This document shows positions 7,481-14,933 of a stretch of 64,000 nucleotides of DNA, in pieces. The stretch covers positions 1 to 64,000 of the forward strand of contig UQKY01000003.1 in NCBI GenBank assembly GCA_900541785.1. The letters are read 5' to 3'. The first letter of the stretch is position 1; each line of letters starts with the position of its first letter. The translations under genes and the position numbers were made by a program. The notes below the pieces were generated by a model. That model saw only the letters and a list, made by a program, of their open reading frames with translations. It was not told the origin of the DNA and made no database searches. The stretch is from an uncultured Collinsella sp. GTDB lineage: Bacteria > Actinomycetota > Coriobacteriia > Coriobacteriales > Coriobacteriaceae.

Positions 7481-7729
7481 CTAGAGCGAGAGATTTCTGA
7501 TCGATGTGACGCAGGAGGCCTCATCCACGCCCGAAACACGAAAGACGACGTTTTCGCCGCACTCACCATAGAGGGCCATGAGCCCCATGACATCGCGGCC
7601 ATCCGTGTGGCGGTCGCCGATACTGACTGACACGTCACTACGGTGCTTGGCAATGATGTCATAGAGCAGCGCAACCGGGCGGGCATGTAATCCCAACGGA
7701 TCTTTAATCGTCTTTGTAAACTCGACCAT
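7481..7729 (-). CDS. HPr-family phosphocarrier protein
   Basis: An 82-aa HPr-fold protein of the phosphotransferase system. The start at 7729 is chosen because GGGAGG lies four bases upstream; an in-frame ATG at 7774 has no such signal. The phosphoryl-accepting His15 is present in GLHARP. At the position of the regulatory Ser46 of Gram-positive HPr the sequence reads GRDVMGLM, so an aspartate replaces the serine. It may therefore carry phosphate on His but not be a substrate of HPr kinase. It stands alone with its own terminator, with no enzyme I nearby. Confidence 0.85.
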   Translation of the reverse strand: MVEFTKTIKDPLGLHARPVALLYDIIAKHRSDVSVSIGDRHTDGRDVMGLMALYGECGENVVFRVSGVDEASCVTSIRNLSL

Positions 7730-7826
7730 GTCCCCTCCCGCGGCATCGCACATTCGGCCGGCAAACCCAGCCACGTGGTAGTTATTGTAGCGTTAGATGC
7801 TTGTCGAGAGCCCCTCTGGATACCCC

Positions 7827-8045
7827 GTGGTCAAAAAGTGGCAAATATGAGTACTGTCACCAATTTAGTAGCAGCAAAATCGAGAGCAAATTGCCTACTT
7901 TGAGCGATTCGAAGAGGTTGAAAGCCGTCAAACGCCCTTTAAAGGGGGTTAGATAAATTGATTTTGAGTCCATTTTTGCTCAAAACCGGCCGATAGATAT
8001 GGCACTTATTTTGCAACAGTACTCATATTTGGCATTTTTGTCCAC
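7827..8045. repeat. MITE-like element with long terminal inverted repeats
   Basis: A 219-bp non-coding block is bounded by inverted repeats of about 30 bases. The left one contains GGCAAATATGAGTACTGT (7840-7857) and the right one its complement ACAGTACTCATATTTGGC (8016-8033); both continue outward through a run of A/T to GTGG/CCAC. The interior is AT-rich relative to the genome and codes for nothing. The arrangement resembles a miniature inverted-repeat transposable element. No target duplication was identified. Confidence 0.65.
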
Positions 8046-8071
8046 AGGGCCCAAAATCCATGCTCCAAAAC

Positions 8072-8103
8072 ACAAAAGGAGGGGCCTCGTAAGGCCCCTC
8101 CTT
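8072..8103 (-). terminator. Terminator of the amino-acid permease gene
   Basis: AAGGAGGGGCC and GGCCCCTCCTT form a perfect 11-bp stem with a six-base loop, followed on the minus strand by TTGTGTTTTGG. It lies about 50 bases after the permease stop. Confidence 0.85.
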
Positions 8104-8150
8104 AGGAAGGGGAATCGATTTATTCCACAGCCGTAGATTAATCCTAGCCG

Positions 8151-9614
8151 CTACTCCATCATGTCGAGGACGGAGGGGCGAAGCTCGTTCTCAGCAGCCT
8201 CGGGATCGGTTTCGCGCAGGCGGTTGATGTAGCGGTTGTACCACATCACGGCAAGGCCCAGGAAGACAACCACGCCGCCGACGTTGTAGACCAGCGTCAG
8301 CCACAGCGGCTGATCGAGCGGAATGGTGCCGCAGATAAGCACGAAGCAGAAGACCACAAGCAGGAATGCAGCAATGACCAGGCCAAAGGTGCGCGAACCC
8401 ATGCGGAAGCCACGGGGAGCAGCGTCGAAGTTCTTGCGCAACATAAAGTAGGCAAGCAGGATCAGCAGCGGCGGGAGCAGAGCGGTGGCAGCCGTCATGT
8501 TGGTGACGATCATGAGCAGGTCGTCGAGGTTACCGGAGCCCAGGGCCGGGATGATCAGGATGGGGACGACGATGGCGAACTGCAGCCAGGCAGCGCGGGC
8601 GGGAATGCCGTGCTCGTTGAGCTCGACGATCTTGCTACCAAAGACACCCTTGGGGATCTCGGTGAAGAAAACCTTGATGGGAGCAGAGGTCCACATCATG
8701 AGGGAGCCCAGCGTGGCGGCGAGAAGGATCAAGCCGATGACGCGCGTGGACACTTCCATAGGAATGCCAAAGTGGGCAAAGACAGCGCCGAACACGTCGA
8801 AGATGCCGGTGGAGATGGCAACGCCGCCCTCGGGAATGAACAGGTTGACCAGCAGCGAAGCGCCTGCATACAGAAGGCCGATGGTCAGGCCGGCGATAAC
8901 GACGGTGCGCACGAAGGCCTTGACGCCACCCTTAAGGTCGTTAAGGAACACGCCGACAGACTCAGCGCCGCCAACGCCCTGGATGATCCAGGCAAGCGTA
9001 CCGAAGAAGCCCCACATAGTGGCGAAGTTGCTCATGTCGGGAGCCATGTTGGCGGGCGTGGGAGCCGTAGCGAACTCAACGCCGCCAAAGGCAGCAGCCA
9101 GGGACAGCAGGATGAACACGGCAGTCAGGCCGAGAGCCGCGGTCGAACCGAAGGAGGAAATGGAGCCGATCCACTTAGCGCCCTTGGTCGAAACCCACGT
9201 GGCGATAGCAAAGACAACGATCTCGATAATGGTGATCCACAGCTGCGAAAGCTCGGCGTTGGCACCAAAGAACACGTAGCTCGCGTAGATGATGACGTTG
9301 GGCAGGACGGACGCAAAGAAGAACAGGTTAACGAACCAGTAGCTAAATGCCGTCAGGAACGCCCAACGACCACCCATCGAGGTCTTAACCCATGCGTACA
9401 CGCCCGACTCGGAGTCCTTGTTAAGGCCGACGAACTCGGCGGTAACCAGGGTATAGGGGACAAAGTACAAAAGCGTGGCGAAGAAGAACGACGGCGCGGC
9501 TGCTAAGCCGATGGCCGCGTTGTTGTTGATGATGTTCTTGATACCGAACACGGCGGCAACCGTCATGCCCAGCAGAGCGAACGAACCAATCGTTCCTCGT
9601 TTTTCAGAGCTCAT
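8151..9614 (-). CDS. APC-superfamily amino acid permease
   Basis: A cytoplasmic-membrane transporter of about 487 aa with twelve or more predicted helices. The first helix has the APC-type unwound substrate site region (LLGMTVAAVFGIKNI), and GVGGAESVGVFLNDLKGG resembles the helix-6 region of glutamate/GABA-type and related antiporters. ATG at 9614 is preferred because GGGAGGG lies just upstream; a TTG at 9626 overlaps that site. It likely moves an amino acid or exchanges it for a decarboxylation product, but no decarboxylase is adjacent and the substrate is unknown. It has its own terminator and appears monocistronic. Confidence 0.88.
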   Translation of the reverse strand: MSSEKRGTIGSFALLGMTVAAVFGIKNIINNNAAIGLAAAPSFFFATLLYFVPYTLVTAEFVGLNKDSESGVYAWVKTSMGGRWAFLTAFSYWFVNLFFFASVLPNVIIYASYVFFGANAELSQLWITIIEIVVFAIATWVSTKGAKWIGSISSFGSTAALGLTAVFILLSLAAAFGGVEFATAPTPANMAPDMSNFATMWGFFGTLAWIIQGVGGAESVGVFLNDLKGGVKAFVRTVVIAGLTIGLLYAGASLLVNLFIPEGGVAISTGIFDVFGAVFAHFGIPMEVSTRVIGLILLAATLGSLMMWTSAPIKVFFTEIPKGVFGSKIVELNEHGIPARAAWLQFAIVVPILIIPALGSGNLDDLLMIVTNMTAATALLPPLLILLAYFMLRKNFDAAPRGFRMGSRTFGLVIAAFLLVVFCFVLICGTIPLDQPLWLTLVYNVGGVVVFLGLAVMWYNRYINRLRETDPEAAENELRPSVLDMME

Positions 9615-9767
9615 AAGCCCTCCCAATCATCTATTAAATGTCATCTAAACCCGTCCGAGCTGCAAGTGCAAACACGGACGGCGCACCTGCTAAGGGGAAT
9701 GGGGAAAAGGGAGTCAACAAAGCCATCCCCCTTAACGGCGCGAAGCAAACGTCCAGGCGGACGAATA

Positions 9768-10223
9768 CTACTTGTTGGGGAAGGAATAACCTTCGACCGT
9801 CACGTGCAGTACCACGACGCGGGGATCCGCGGCATCGGCCACGACACGGTAGGCCTCGTCAATTTCGACGACGGCAACGCCGCCGGCGGGAATCGTCACG
9901 GTCTCCCCCGCCCCCTCAAAGCGCTCGCGATCATCGATATCGCTGTAGGCGCGGGTGCAGGTGAGGCCTGCCTTGGGGGCAACCTCGACGGTCAGGTCGC
10001 CGTCGAGCGGAGCGAGCACGGCATGGTAGCGACGGTGACCGACCAGGTCGGCGGTTGCGGCCTCGCGGGCATAGACCCACCAGTACACCAGCGAGTCGCC
10101 GATGGAGTACGCCACATCGTGCTGCAGTTCAGAAACGCCGTCGAGCGCCTGGCCGGTACGCATCCACTTCTTGACGGACTTCATCTGAGCGTCGAAATCG
10201 GCGCGCGAGTTAAAGACATGCAT
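9768..10223 (-). CDS. ebgC: EbgC-like beta-galactosidase small subunit (YhcH/YjgK/YiaL family)
   Basis: A 151-aa cupin-like protein of the YhcH/YjgK/YiaL family, which includes EbgC, the small subunit of the evolved beta-galactosidase. Recognisable segments are VAYSIGDSLVYWWVYARE, a central HRRYHAVLAPLDGDLTVEV, and the metal-site-like TVTIPAGGVAVVEIDEAY. It follows the large-subunit gene by three bases, so the two are translationally coupled and should form the EbgA4-EbgC4-type enzyme. Confidence 0.9.
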   Translation of the reverse strand: MHVFNSRADFDAQMKSVKKWMRTGQALDGVSELQHDVAYSIGDSLVYWWVYAREAATADLVGHRRYHAVLAPLDGDLTVEVAPKAGLTCTRAYSDIDDRERFEGAGETVTIPAGGVAVVEIDEAYRVVADAADPRVVVLHVTVEGYSFPNK

Positions 10224-10226
10224 GGC

Positions 10227-13200
10227 TTATGCCTCCTTAATGGGTGCCAGCGCCTGAGCCAAATCGGCAGACGTCAGCGGTCGCAGGGACACCTCAAAGC
10301 TGAAGCTCTCAAAACGGGTGCGATAGGAATCGAGCACCTCGGAACCCCAAGAGTTCGAGCCAAGGCCGAGCAACTGGTCGTTGATGTTGACCGTGACCGT
10401 ATCGCCCTTGACAAGGTCGTAGACGTGCTTGGCGTTATCGATGGCCTCGCAGCTATAGGGCCATGCCGAGAACGAGAACGGGTTGGAAGCGGCGTCGGCC
10501 GGACGAGTCACCAGCACGCCATCACCGTGGCTAGAGCGCAGGGCAACCCAGCGGGTACCCTCGCGGTTGGCACAGTCCTGAGGCATAACGTAGGGCGTGA
10601 ACATGTCGTCGACCGTGGTGCGGTAATGACCGACCGGGTTGGCGCGCAGCGAGTCCGGATAGTTCTCGCCCGGACCGTGGCCATACCACTCGACGGCACG
10701 ATCGCAACCGGGAACCTCAAAGGAGATGCCGATGCGCGGGATAATGTCCGAATAGTCGCCGTAGGGCTCGCCGGAAACCTTGAGGTCGACACGACCGCTC
10801 GGAAGCACGGTGTAGACGAGCTCGACGCGCATGCCGAACGCGCGGACGGGAGGAGCGATACGCTGGCTCACGGTCACGACGACCGCATTGCCATCCTGCT
10901 TCCAAAAAACCTTGCGGGTGGACGTCTGCATTACATCAATGAAGTTGTCCTTCCACAGGGAGTCGTACTCCTGGGCGTGGTTGTCGACGAGCGGATGCCA
11001 AAAACCAACCTGGGGACCAGAGGCCATGACGTCACGGCCGGATGCCTTCCACTCGCTCACGGTGCCGTTTACCTTGCTGAAGGTCAGCTCGCCGTTGAGG
11101 GAGTGAATGCGAATCTCCTGCTCGGTCTCCTCGACCGTAAGCTCAGGACGAGTGGGAGCCGCAATGGCCGGCGCCGGATGGTTTGCGATGGCAAACTGGT
11201 TTGCGCCCAGTTGGAACATCGGCTCGCACCAGACGTGAGCGGCCATGGTGTAGGCGCGCACAGTCAGCAGGGTCTCGCCTACCGCGGCCTCGTGAATCAC
11301 CAGCGGAAGCTGGACGGACTCACCGGGGGCAACCGCACCGGGCATGAGCGTCTTGCGGCAGACCACGTCGCCGTCCACCAGGGTCTCCGCCGACAGGCAA
11401 ACATCCTCGAGGGTGGTAAACCAGCGCTTGTTGGTGACAGTCAGCTCGCCCGCCTCGGCGTCATAAGCCATGCGAACCGGGCAGATGACCTGGCCGTACT
11501 CGGTAAGGCCCGGGCTCGGCTGCTGCCAGGGGAACACCATGCCATCGATGCAGAAGTTGCTGTTGTTGGGGTAATCGCCGTTGTCGCCACCATACATATC
11601 GTAGGCAACGCCGTCCTCGGTCACAGCAGCCAAACCGTGGTCGCACCATTCCCAGATAAACTGGCCTTGGATGCAATCCCAGCGATCGAAGACCTCCTGA
11701 TACTCGGACAGGCCTCCGGGGCCGTTGCCCATGGAGTGACCGTACTCGCAGTTGATGCGCGGCTTGGGGAACGGATGCTCACCAAAGTCGTTCATCTGCG
11801 ACACACGGGAGTACATCGTGGAAATGACGTCGACGGTATCGGCGTTGCGGTCCTCCTCGTAATGGACCGGGCGACCATCGAGCTCGTGAGCCTTGGCGTA
11901 CATCGCGCGGATGTTGCAGCCATAGCCGCTCTCGTTGCCCATCGACCACATAATGATGCAGGCGTGGTTGCGCTCCTGCATCACCAGGCGCTCGATGCGG
12001 TCGACGTAGGCCGGCTCCCATGCCGGGTCGTCGGTGACCAGGGCGATATTGCCGATATTCTCGAAGCCATGGCTCTCCATATCGGTCTCGGCGACCAGCA
12101 TGATGCCATACTCATCACACAGCTCGTAAAAGCGCGGGTCGTTGGCGTAGTGGGACGTGCGCACCGCGTTGATGTTGTGCTGCTTCATGAGCTCCAGGTC
12201 GCGGCGCATACGATCGAGGCCCACGGCGCGGCCCTTGTGATCGTCGTGATCGTGGCGGTTGACGCCATGCATCTTAAAGTAGGTGCCGTTGAGGTAGATA
12301 TGATTGCCCTCGACCGTCACCTCGGCAAGGCCCTGGCGATGCGGGACGTACTCGCTGACCTGGTCACCGTCGTAGACCTCAAACGTAAGGTCATAGAGGA
12401 AGGGGTCCTCGGGATTCCAGAAGTGGGCATCGGCAACGCTGCACTCGGCATGGCCGTCGACGCACTCGCCCGTAGCCACCACGTTCTCGCCATCGCTGAG
12501 CGTAAACACAACGCGGGAAGCGCCCTCGGCAACCGTATCGAGCGTAATCAGAGCGGTATCGCCCTCGCGGTGCGTGCGGAACCTAAAGTCGACCAGGTGC
12601 GCGGCGGGACGCTGCATAAGGTACACATCGCGGAAGATGCCCGAGGCCCACCACATATCCTGATCCTCGATATAGCTGCCATCGCTGTACTGCAGGACCT
12701 TGACCGCAAACAGGTTATCGCCCTCGACGAGCGCGTCGGTCACGTCGAACTCGGCAGACAGGCGCGAGCCCTTGGTCATGCCGATAAACTTGCCGTTGAC
12801 GTACAGCTCGCCATAGCTCTCGATGCCGTCAAAGCGAATGATCTCGCGAGCGCCGGCAGGCACGGCGGGAAGATTGACGATGCGCTGGTACACGCCCGTG
12901 GGATCGTCAGAGGGAACGAACGGCTGATCCACCGGGAACGGGAAACCCTCGTCGGTGTAGGCAAGGTTGCCATAGCCGTCTACCTGCCACAGGTGCGGAA
13001 CCTCCACGTGATCCCACTCGGGCTCGTACGTGGAAAGCTCCTCGTTAGAGACGGCAGCAGGCCCCTCAAAGAGGCGGAACTGCCACGAGCCGGACAGCTG
13101 GACAAACCCGCGCGACAGCTCGCGGCTGTACGTAGCGGCGAGATCGGCGGTCTCGTAACCCATGAAGTACGCATGGGGTGCCAGGCGGCTCCTGTGGGTG

Positions 13201-13235
13201 AGCGCTTGGTTTTCCCAATCGTTAATGGCGTCCAT
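10227..13235 (-). CDS. ebgA: Beta-galactosidase large subunit (GH2, EbgA/LacZ type)
   Basis: A 1,002-aa cytosolic glycoside hydrolase family 2 enzyme that cleaves lactose or other beta-galactosides. Domain order is jelly-roll sugar-binding (residues about 45-210), Ig-like, catalytic TIM barrel with VNRHDHDDHKGRAV, the acid/base in MWSMGNESGYG and nucleophile region NCEYGHSMGNGPGG, then a second Ig-like domain and the beta-sandwich small-chain domain ending near the C-terminus (WYGHGPGENYPDS). It has no signal peptide. The gene is first in a two-gene operon with ebgC and faces a divergent LacI regulator across a 376-base gap with three identical-core operators, so it is expected to be induced by its substrate. 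Confidence 0.95.
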   Translation of the reverse strand: MDAINDWENQALTHRSRLAPHAYFMGYETADLAATYSRELSRGFVQLSGSWQFRLFEGPAAVSNEELSTYEPEWDHVEVPHLWQVDGYGNLAYTDEGFPFPVDQPFVPSDDPTGVYQRIVNLPAVPAGAREIIRFDGIESYGELYVNGKFIGMTKGSRLSAEFDVTDALVEGDNLFAVKVLQYSDGSYIEDQDMWWASGIFRDVYLMQRPAAHLVDFRFRTHREGDTALITLDTVAEGASRVVFTLSDGENVVATGECVDGHAECSVADAHFWNPEDPFLYDLTFEVYDGDQVSEYVPHRQGLAEVTVEGNHIYLNGTYFKMHGVNRHDHDDHKGRAVGLDRMRRDLELMKQHNINAVRTSHYANDPRFYELCDEYGIMLVAETDMESHGFENIGNIALVTDDPAWEPAYVDRIERLVMQERNHACIIMWSMGNESGYGCNIRAMYAKAHELDGRPVHYEEDRNADTVDVISTMYSRVSQMNDFGEHPFPKPRINCEYGHSMGNGPGGLSEYQEVFDRWDCIQGQFIWEWCDHGLAAVTEDGVAYDMYGGDNGDYPNNSNFCIDGMVFPWQQPSPGLTEYGQVICPVRMAYDAEAGELTVTNKRWFTTLEDVCLSAETLVDGDVVCRKTLMPGAVAPGESVQLPLVIHEAAVGETLLTVRAYTMAAHVWCEPMFQLGANQFAIANHPAPAIAAPTRPELTVEETEQEIRIHSLNGELTFSKVNGTVSEWKASGRDVMASGPQVGFWHPLVDNHAQEYDSLWKDNFIDVMQTSTRKVFWKQDGNAVVVTVSQRIAPPVRAFGMRVELVYTVLPSGRVDLKVSGEPYGDYSDIIPRIGISFEVPGCDRAVEWYGHGPGENYPDSLRANPVGHYRTTVDDMFTPYVMPQDCANREGTRWVALRSSHGDGVLVTRPADAASNPFSFSAWPYSCEAIDNAKHVYDLVKGDTVTVNINDQLLGLGSNSWGSEVLDSYRTRFESFSFEVSLRPLTSADLAQALAPIKEA

Positions 13236-13267
13236 GGTGATGCTCCTTCGTCATCGTAGTGATTCTT

Positions 13268-13283
13268 GTGCAACCGGTTGTCC
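13268..13283. promoter_or_regulatory. LacI-type operator 1
   Basis: GTGCAACCGGTTGTCC contains the perfect palindrome CAACCGGTTG centred on CCGG, the usual symmetry of LacI-family operators. It is the operator closest to ebgA, 33 bases before its start codon. Confidence 0.85.
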
Positions 13284-13309
13284 TTATCTTACGGGCGATG
13301 CAAAATACT

Positions 13310-13325
13310 GTGTAACCGGTTGTCC
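13310..13325. promoter_or_regulatory. LacI-type operator 2
   Basis: GTGTAACCGGTTGTCC shares the AACCGGTT core with the neighbouring sites. Its centre is 42 bases from operator 1, about four helical turns, so two dimers could bind on the same DNA face. Confidence 0.85.
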
Positions 13326-13354
13326 GCTGAACGGTCGATTTGGCCGGGTTAACG

Positions 13355-13370
13355 GTGCAACCGGTTGTAC
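13355..13370. promoter_or_regulatory. LacI-type operator 3
   Basis: GTGCAACCGGTTGTAC has the same palindromic core. Its centre is 45 bases from operator 2. All three sites lie nearer the beta-galactosidase gene than the regulator gene, suggesting cooperative repression of the Ebg operon. Confidence 0.85.
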
Positions 13371-13611
13371 AATCGCAACACTTATGTCACCCTGAGTATC
13401 GAAACTCAGCACAAGACATCGTTCTTAAGCTCGTAGGCAACCTCCACGCCCGCTGATATCTCACCCACACGAGACGTATTCGATTTCGGCTTGGTTGCAA
13501 AACGACACCGGTCACCGGATATCATGAACGCTGTTCAGGCGCACTATAGTAAGCTGTATCCGCACTAGCCCGTATCAGTGACAACATCGACCGCATTTTC
13601 CAGGAGACGCC

Positions 13612-14628
13612 ATGACACAACCAGTTCGCACCGCACCTACGCTTGCCGAGGTTGCCGCAGCTGCCGGCGTGTCGCGCTCCACGGCATCGCGCGCCCTCAA
13701 CGATTCGCCCCGCATTAGCGAGGAAACCAAAAAGCGCGTCCGCGCGGCGGCCAAGGAAGTCAATTTTGTCCCCAACGCTCGTGGCCGAGCGCTCGCTGTC
13801 GGGCGCACGGAAATCATCGCCGTGCTCGTGACCGAGCCTCTGAGTGAACTCTTCAGCGACCCCACCTATAGCGAGTTTTTGAGCGGCATTACCGAGGAAC
13901 TGTCGGAGTCGTCCTATCTGCCCGTTATCTTGCAGGCGTCTTCTACGCATGAGCGCAACCGCGCACGCGAGCACTTTGAGCGCCGCTCGTTCGACGCCGT
14001 GATCGACGTCTCTCCCTACAAAGGCAGCGAGCTGCTCGAGGTGCTGCGCGAGCTGGGCGTACCCACCGTGTTGTGCGGCCAGCTCGAGGGCCACCCCTAT
14101 CGCGATGTGTTCTCGACGGTCTACTCTGACGACGAAGAGGGCGGACGCTTTGCGGCACTCGCCATGAAGGGGCGCGGCCGCAAAGATATCGTCGCCGTGT
14201 TGGGACCGCAAGACAACCCCGCTGTTGTCGACCGCCTGCGCGGCTACCGCGCCGTCTTGGGCGAAGACCTCCCAGACGCAAACGTTATCTATACCGGCTG
14301 GAACAGCGGAGACGGCTATCAGGCCATGCACCTGATTCTCGCGCGCAAGATTGCTTTCGATGGCGTGCTCTGCGGATCGGACCGTATCGCGGCTGGCGTC
14401 ATCACCGCACTCAACGAGGCAGGCCTATCCGTTCCTGCGGACGTTTCTGTCGTCGGCTTCGACGATCACGAGATTGCGGCGCGCTGCGTCCCCGCGCTCA
14501 CGACCGTCCGCCAGCCCCTGCGCGAAGAAGGACACATGGCCGCCAACATTGCGCTCGACATGATCAAGGGTGCCGAGCCCACCACCTCCGTGATGCACAT
14601 GCAGCTGATCCAGAGAGACTCGCTATAA
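13612..14628 (+). CDS. LacI-family regulator of the adjacent beta-galactosidase operon
   Basis: A 338-aa repressor. The N-terminal helix-turn-helix (PTLAEVAAAAGVSRSTASRAL, split here over residues 9-29) and hinge are followed by a sugar-binding sensor domain with VVGFDDHEIAARCVPALTTV near the C-terminus, typical of GalR/LacI proteins. GGAGA lies seven bases before the ATG. It is divergent from ebgA and three CCGG-centred operators occupy the intergenic region, so it very likely represses ebgAC and responds to a galactoside or galactose. A hairpin with a T run (14635-14684) ends the transcript. Confidence 0.92.
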   Translation: MTQPVRTAPTLAEVAAAAGVSRSTASRALNDSPRISEETKKRVRAAAKEVNFVPNARGRALAVGRTEIIAVLVTEPLSELFSDPTYSEFLSGITEELSESSYLPVILQASSTHERNRAREHFERRSFDAVIDVSPYKGSELLEVLRELGVPTVLCGQLEGHPYRDVFSTVYSDDEEGGRFAALAMKGRGRKDIVAVLGPQDNPAVVDRLRGYRAVLGEDLPDANVIYTGWNSGDGYQAMHLILARKIAFDGVLCGSDRIAAGVITALNEAGLSVPADVSVVGFDDHEIAARCVPALTTVRQPLREEGHMAANIALDMIKGAEPTTSVMHMQLIQRDSL

Positions 14629-14634
14629 GAAACT

Positions 14635-14684
14635 GGGGCAGGCTTTCTGCCAGACAGTTGTTGCGGAAAGCCTGCCCCGTTTTG
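14635..14684 (+). terminator. Terminator of the LacI regulator gene
   Basis: GGGGCAGGCTTTC and GAAAGCCTGCCCC form a perfect 13-bp stem followed by GTTTTG, seven bases after the stop codon. Its loop contains CAGACAG, resembling the loops of the neighbouring repeat hairpins. Confidence 0.75.
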
Positions 14685-14695
14685 AGCGCTCATTC

Positions 14696-14836
14696 TGGGG
14701 CACAGTTTCCGTTAGACAGCTCAACCGGAAACTGTGCCCCATTATTTTGCCGAATTCTTGGTCGCACTTTCCCAGAGGACCCCCCTTGGGAAAGCGCGAC
14801 CCGTTCTGGACGCAAATTCCGGGTCGTAGTTTCCGC
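14696..14836. repeat. REP-like hairpin cluster
   Basis: Two further stem-loops and a half-unit follow the terminator. TGGGGCACAGTTTCC pairs perfectly with GGAAACTGTGCCCCA (14696-14741) around a 16-base loop, and GGTCGC-CTTTCCCA pairs with TGGGAAAG-GCGACC (14760-14801). The half-unit AAATTCCGGGTCGTAG, continuing TTTCCGC, occupies 14814-14836. The same hairpin plus half-unit layout, with different arm sequences but a similar loop ending CAACC, occurs at 61817-61894. The cluster lies between converging genes. Confidence 0.7.
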
Positions 14837-14874
14837 GACGCCCAGTCAACCTATACCCTCGCAACCTCGGCGTA

Positions 14875-14911
14875 TAAAAAACGAGGGAAGACACACGTCC
14901 TTCCCTCGTTG
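14875..14911 (-). terminator. Terminator of aspS
   Basis: On the minus strand AACGAGGGAAG and CTTCCCTCGTT pair over 11 bases and are followed by TTTTTAT. It lies 23 bases after the aspS stop codon. Confidence 0.88.
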
Positions 14912-14933
14912 CAAGCAAGATGTAGCCGCTCGC

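Noticed and set aside
9666..13259. A 1,197-codon plus-strand open frame opposite the beta-galactosidase genes
   Set aside because: It covers both ebgA and ebgC in antisense and shows repetitive Val/Gly/Ala/Asp composition. It follows from codon bias in the real genes.
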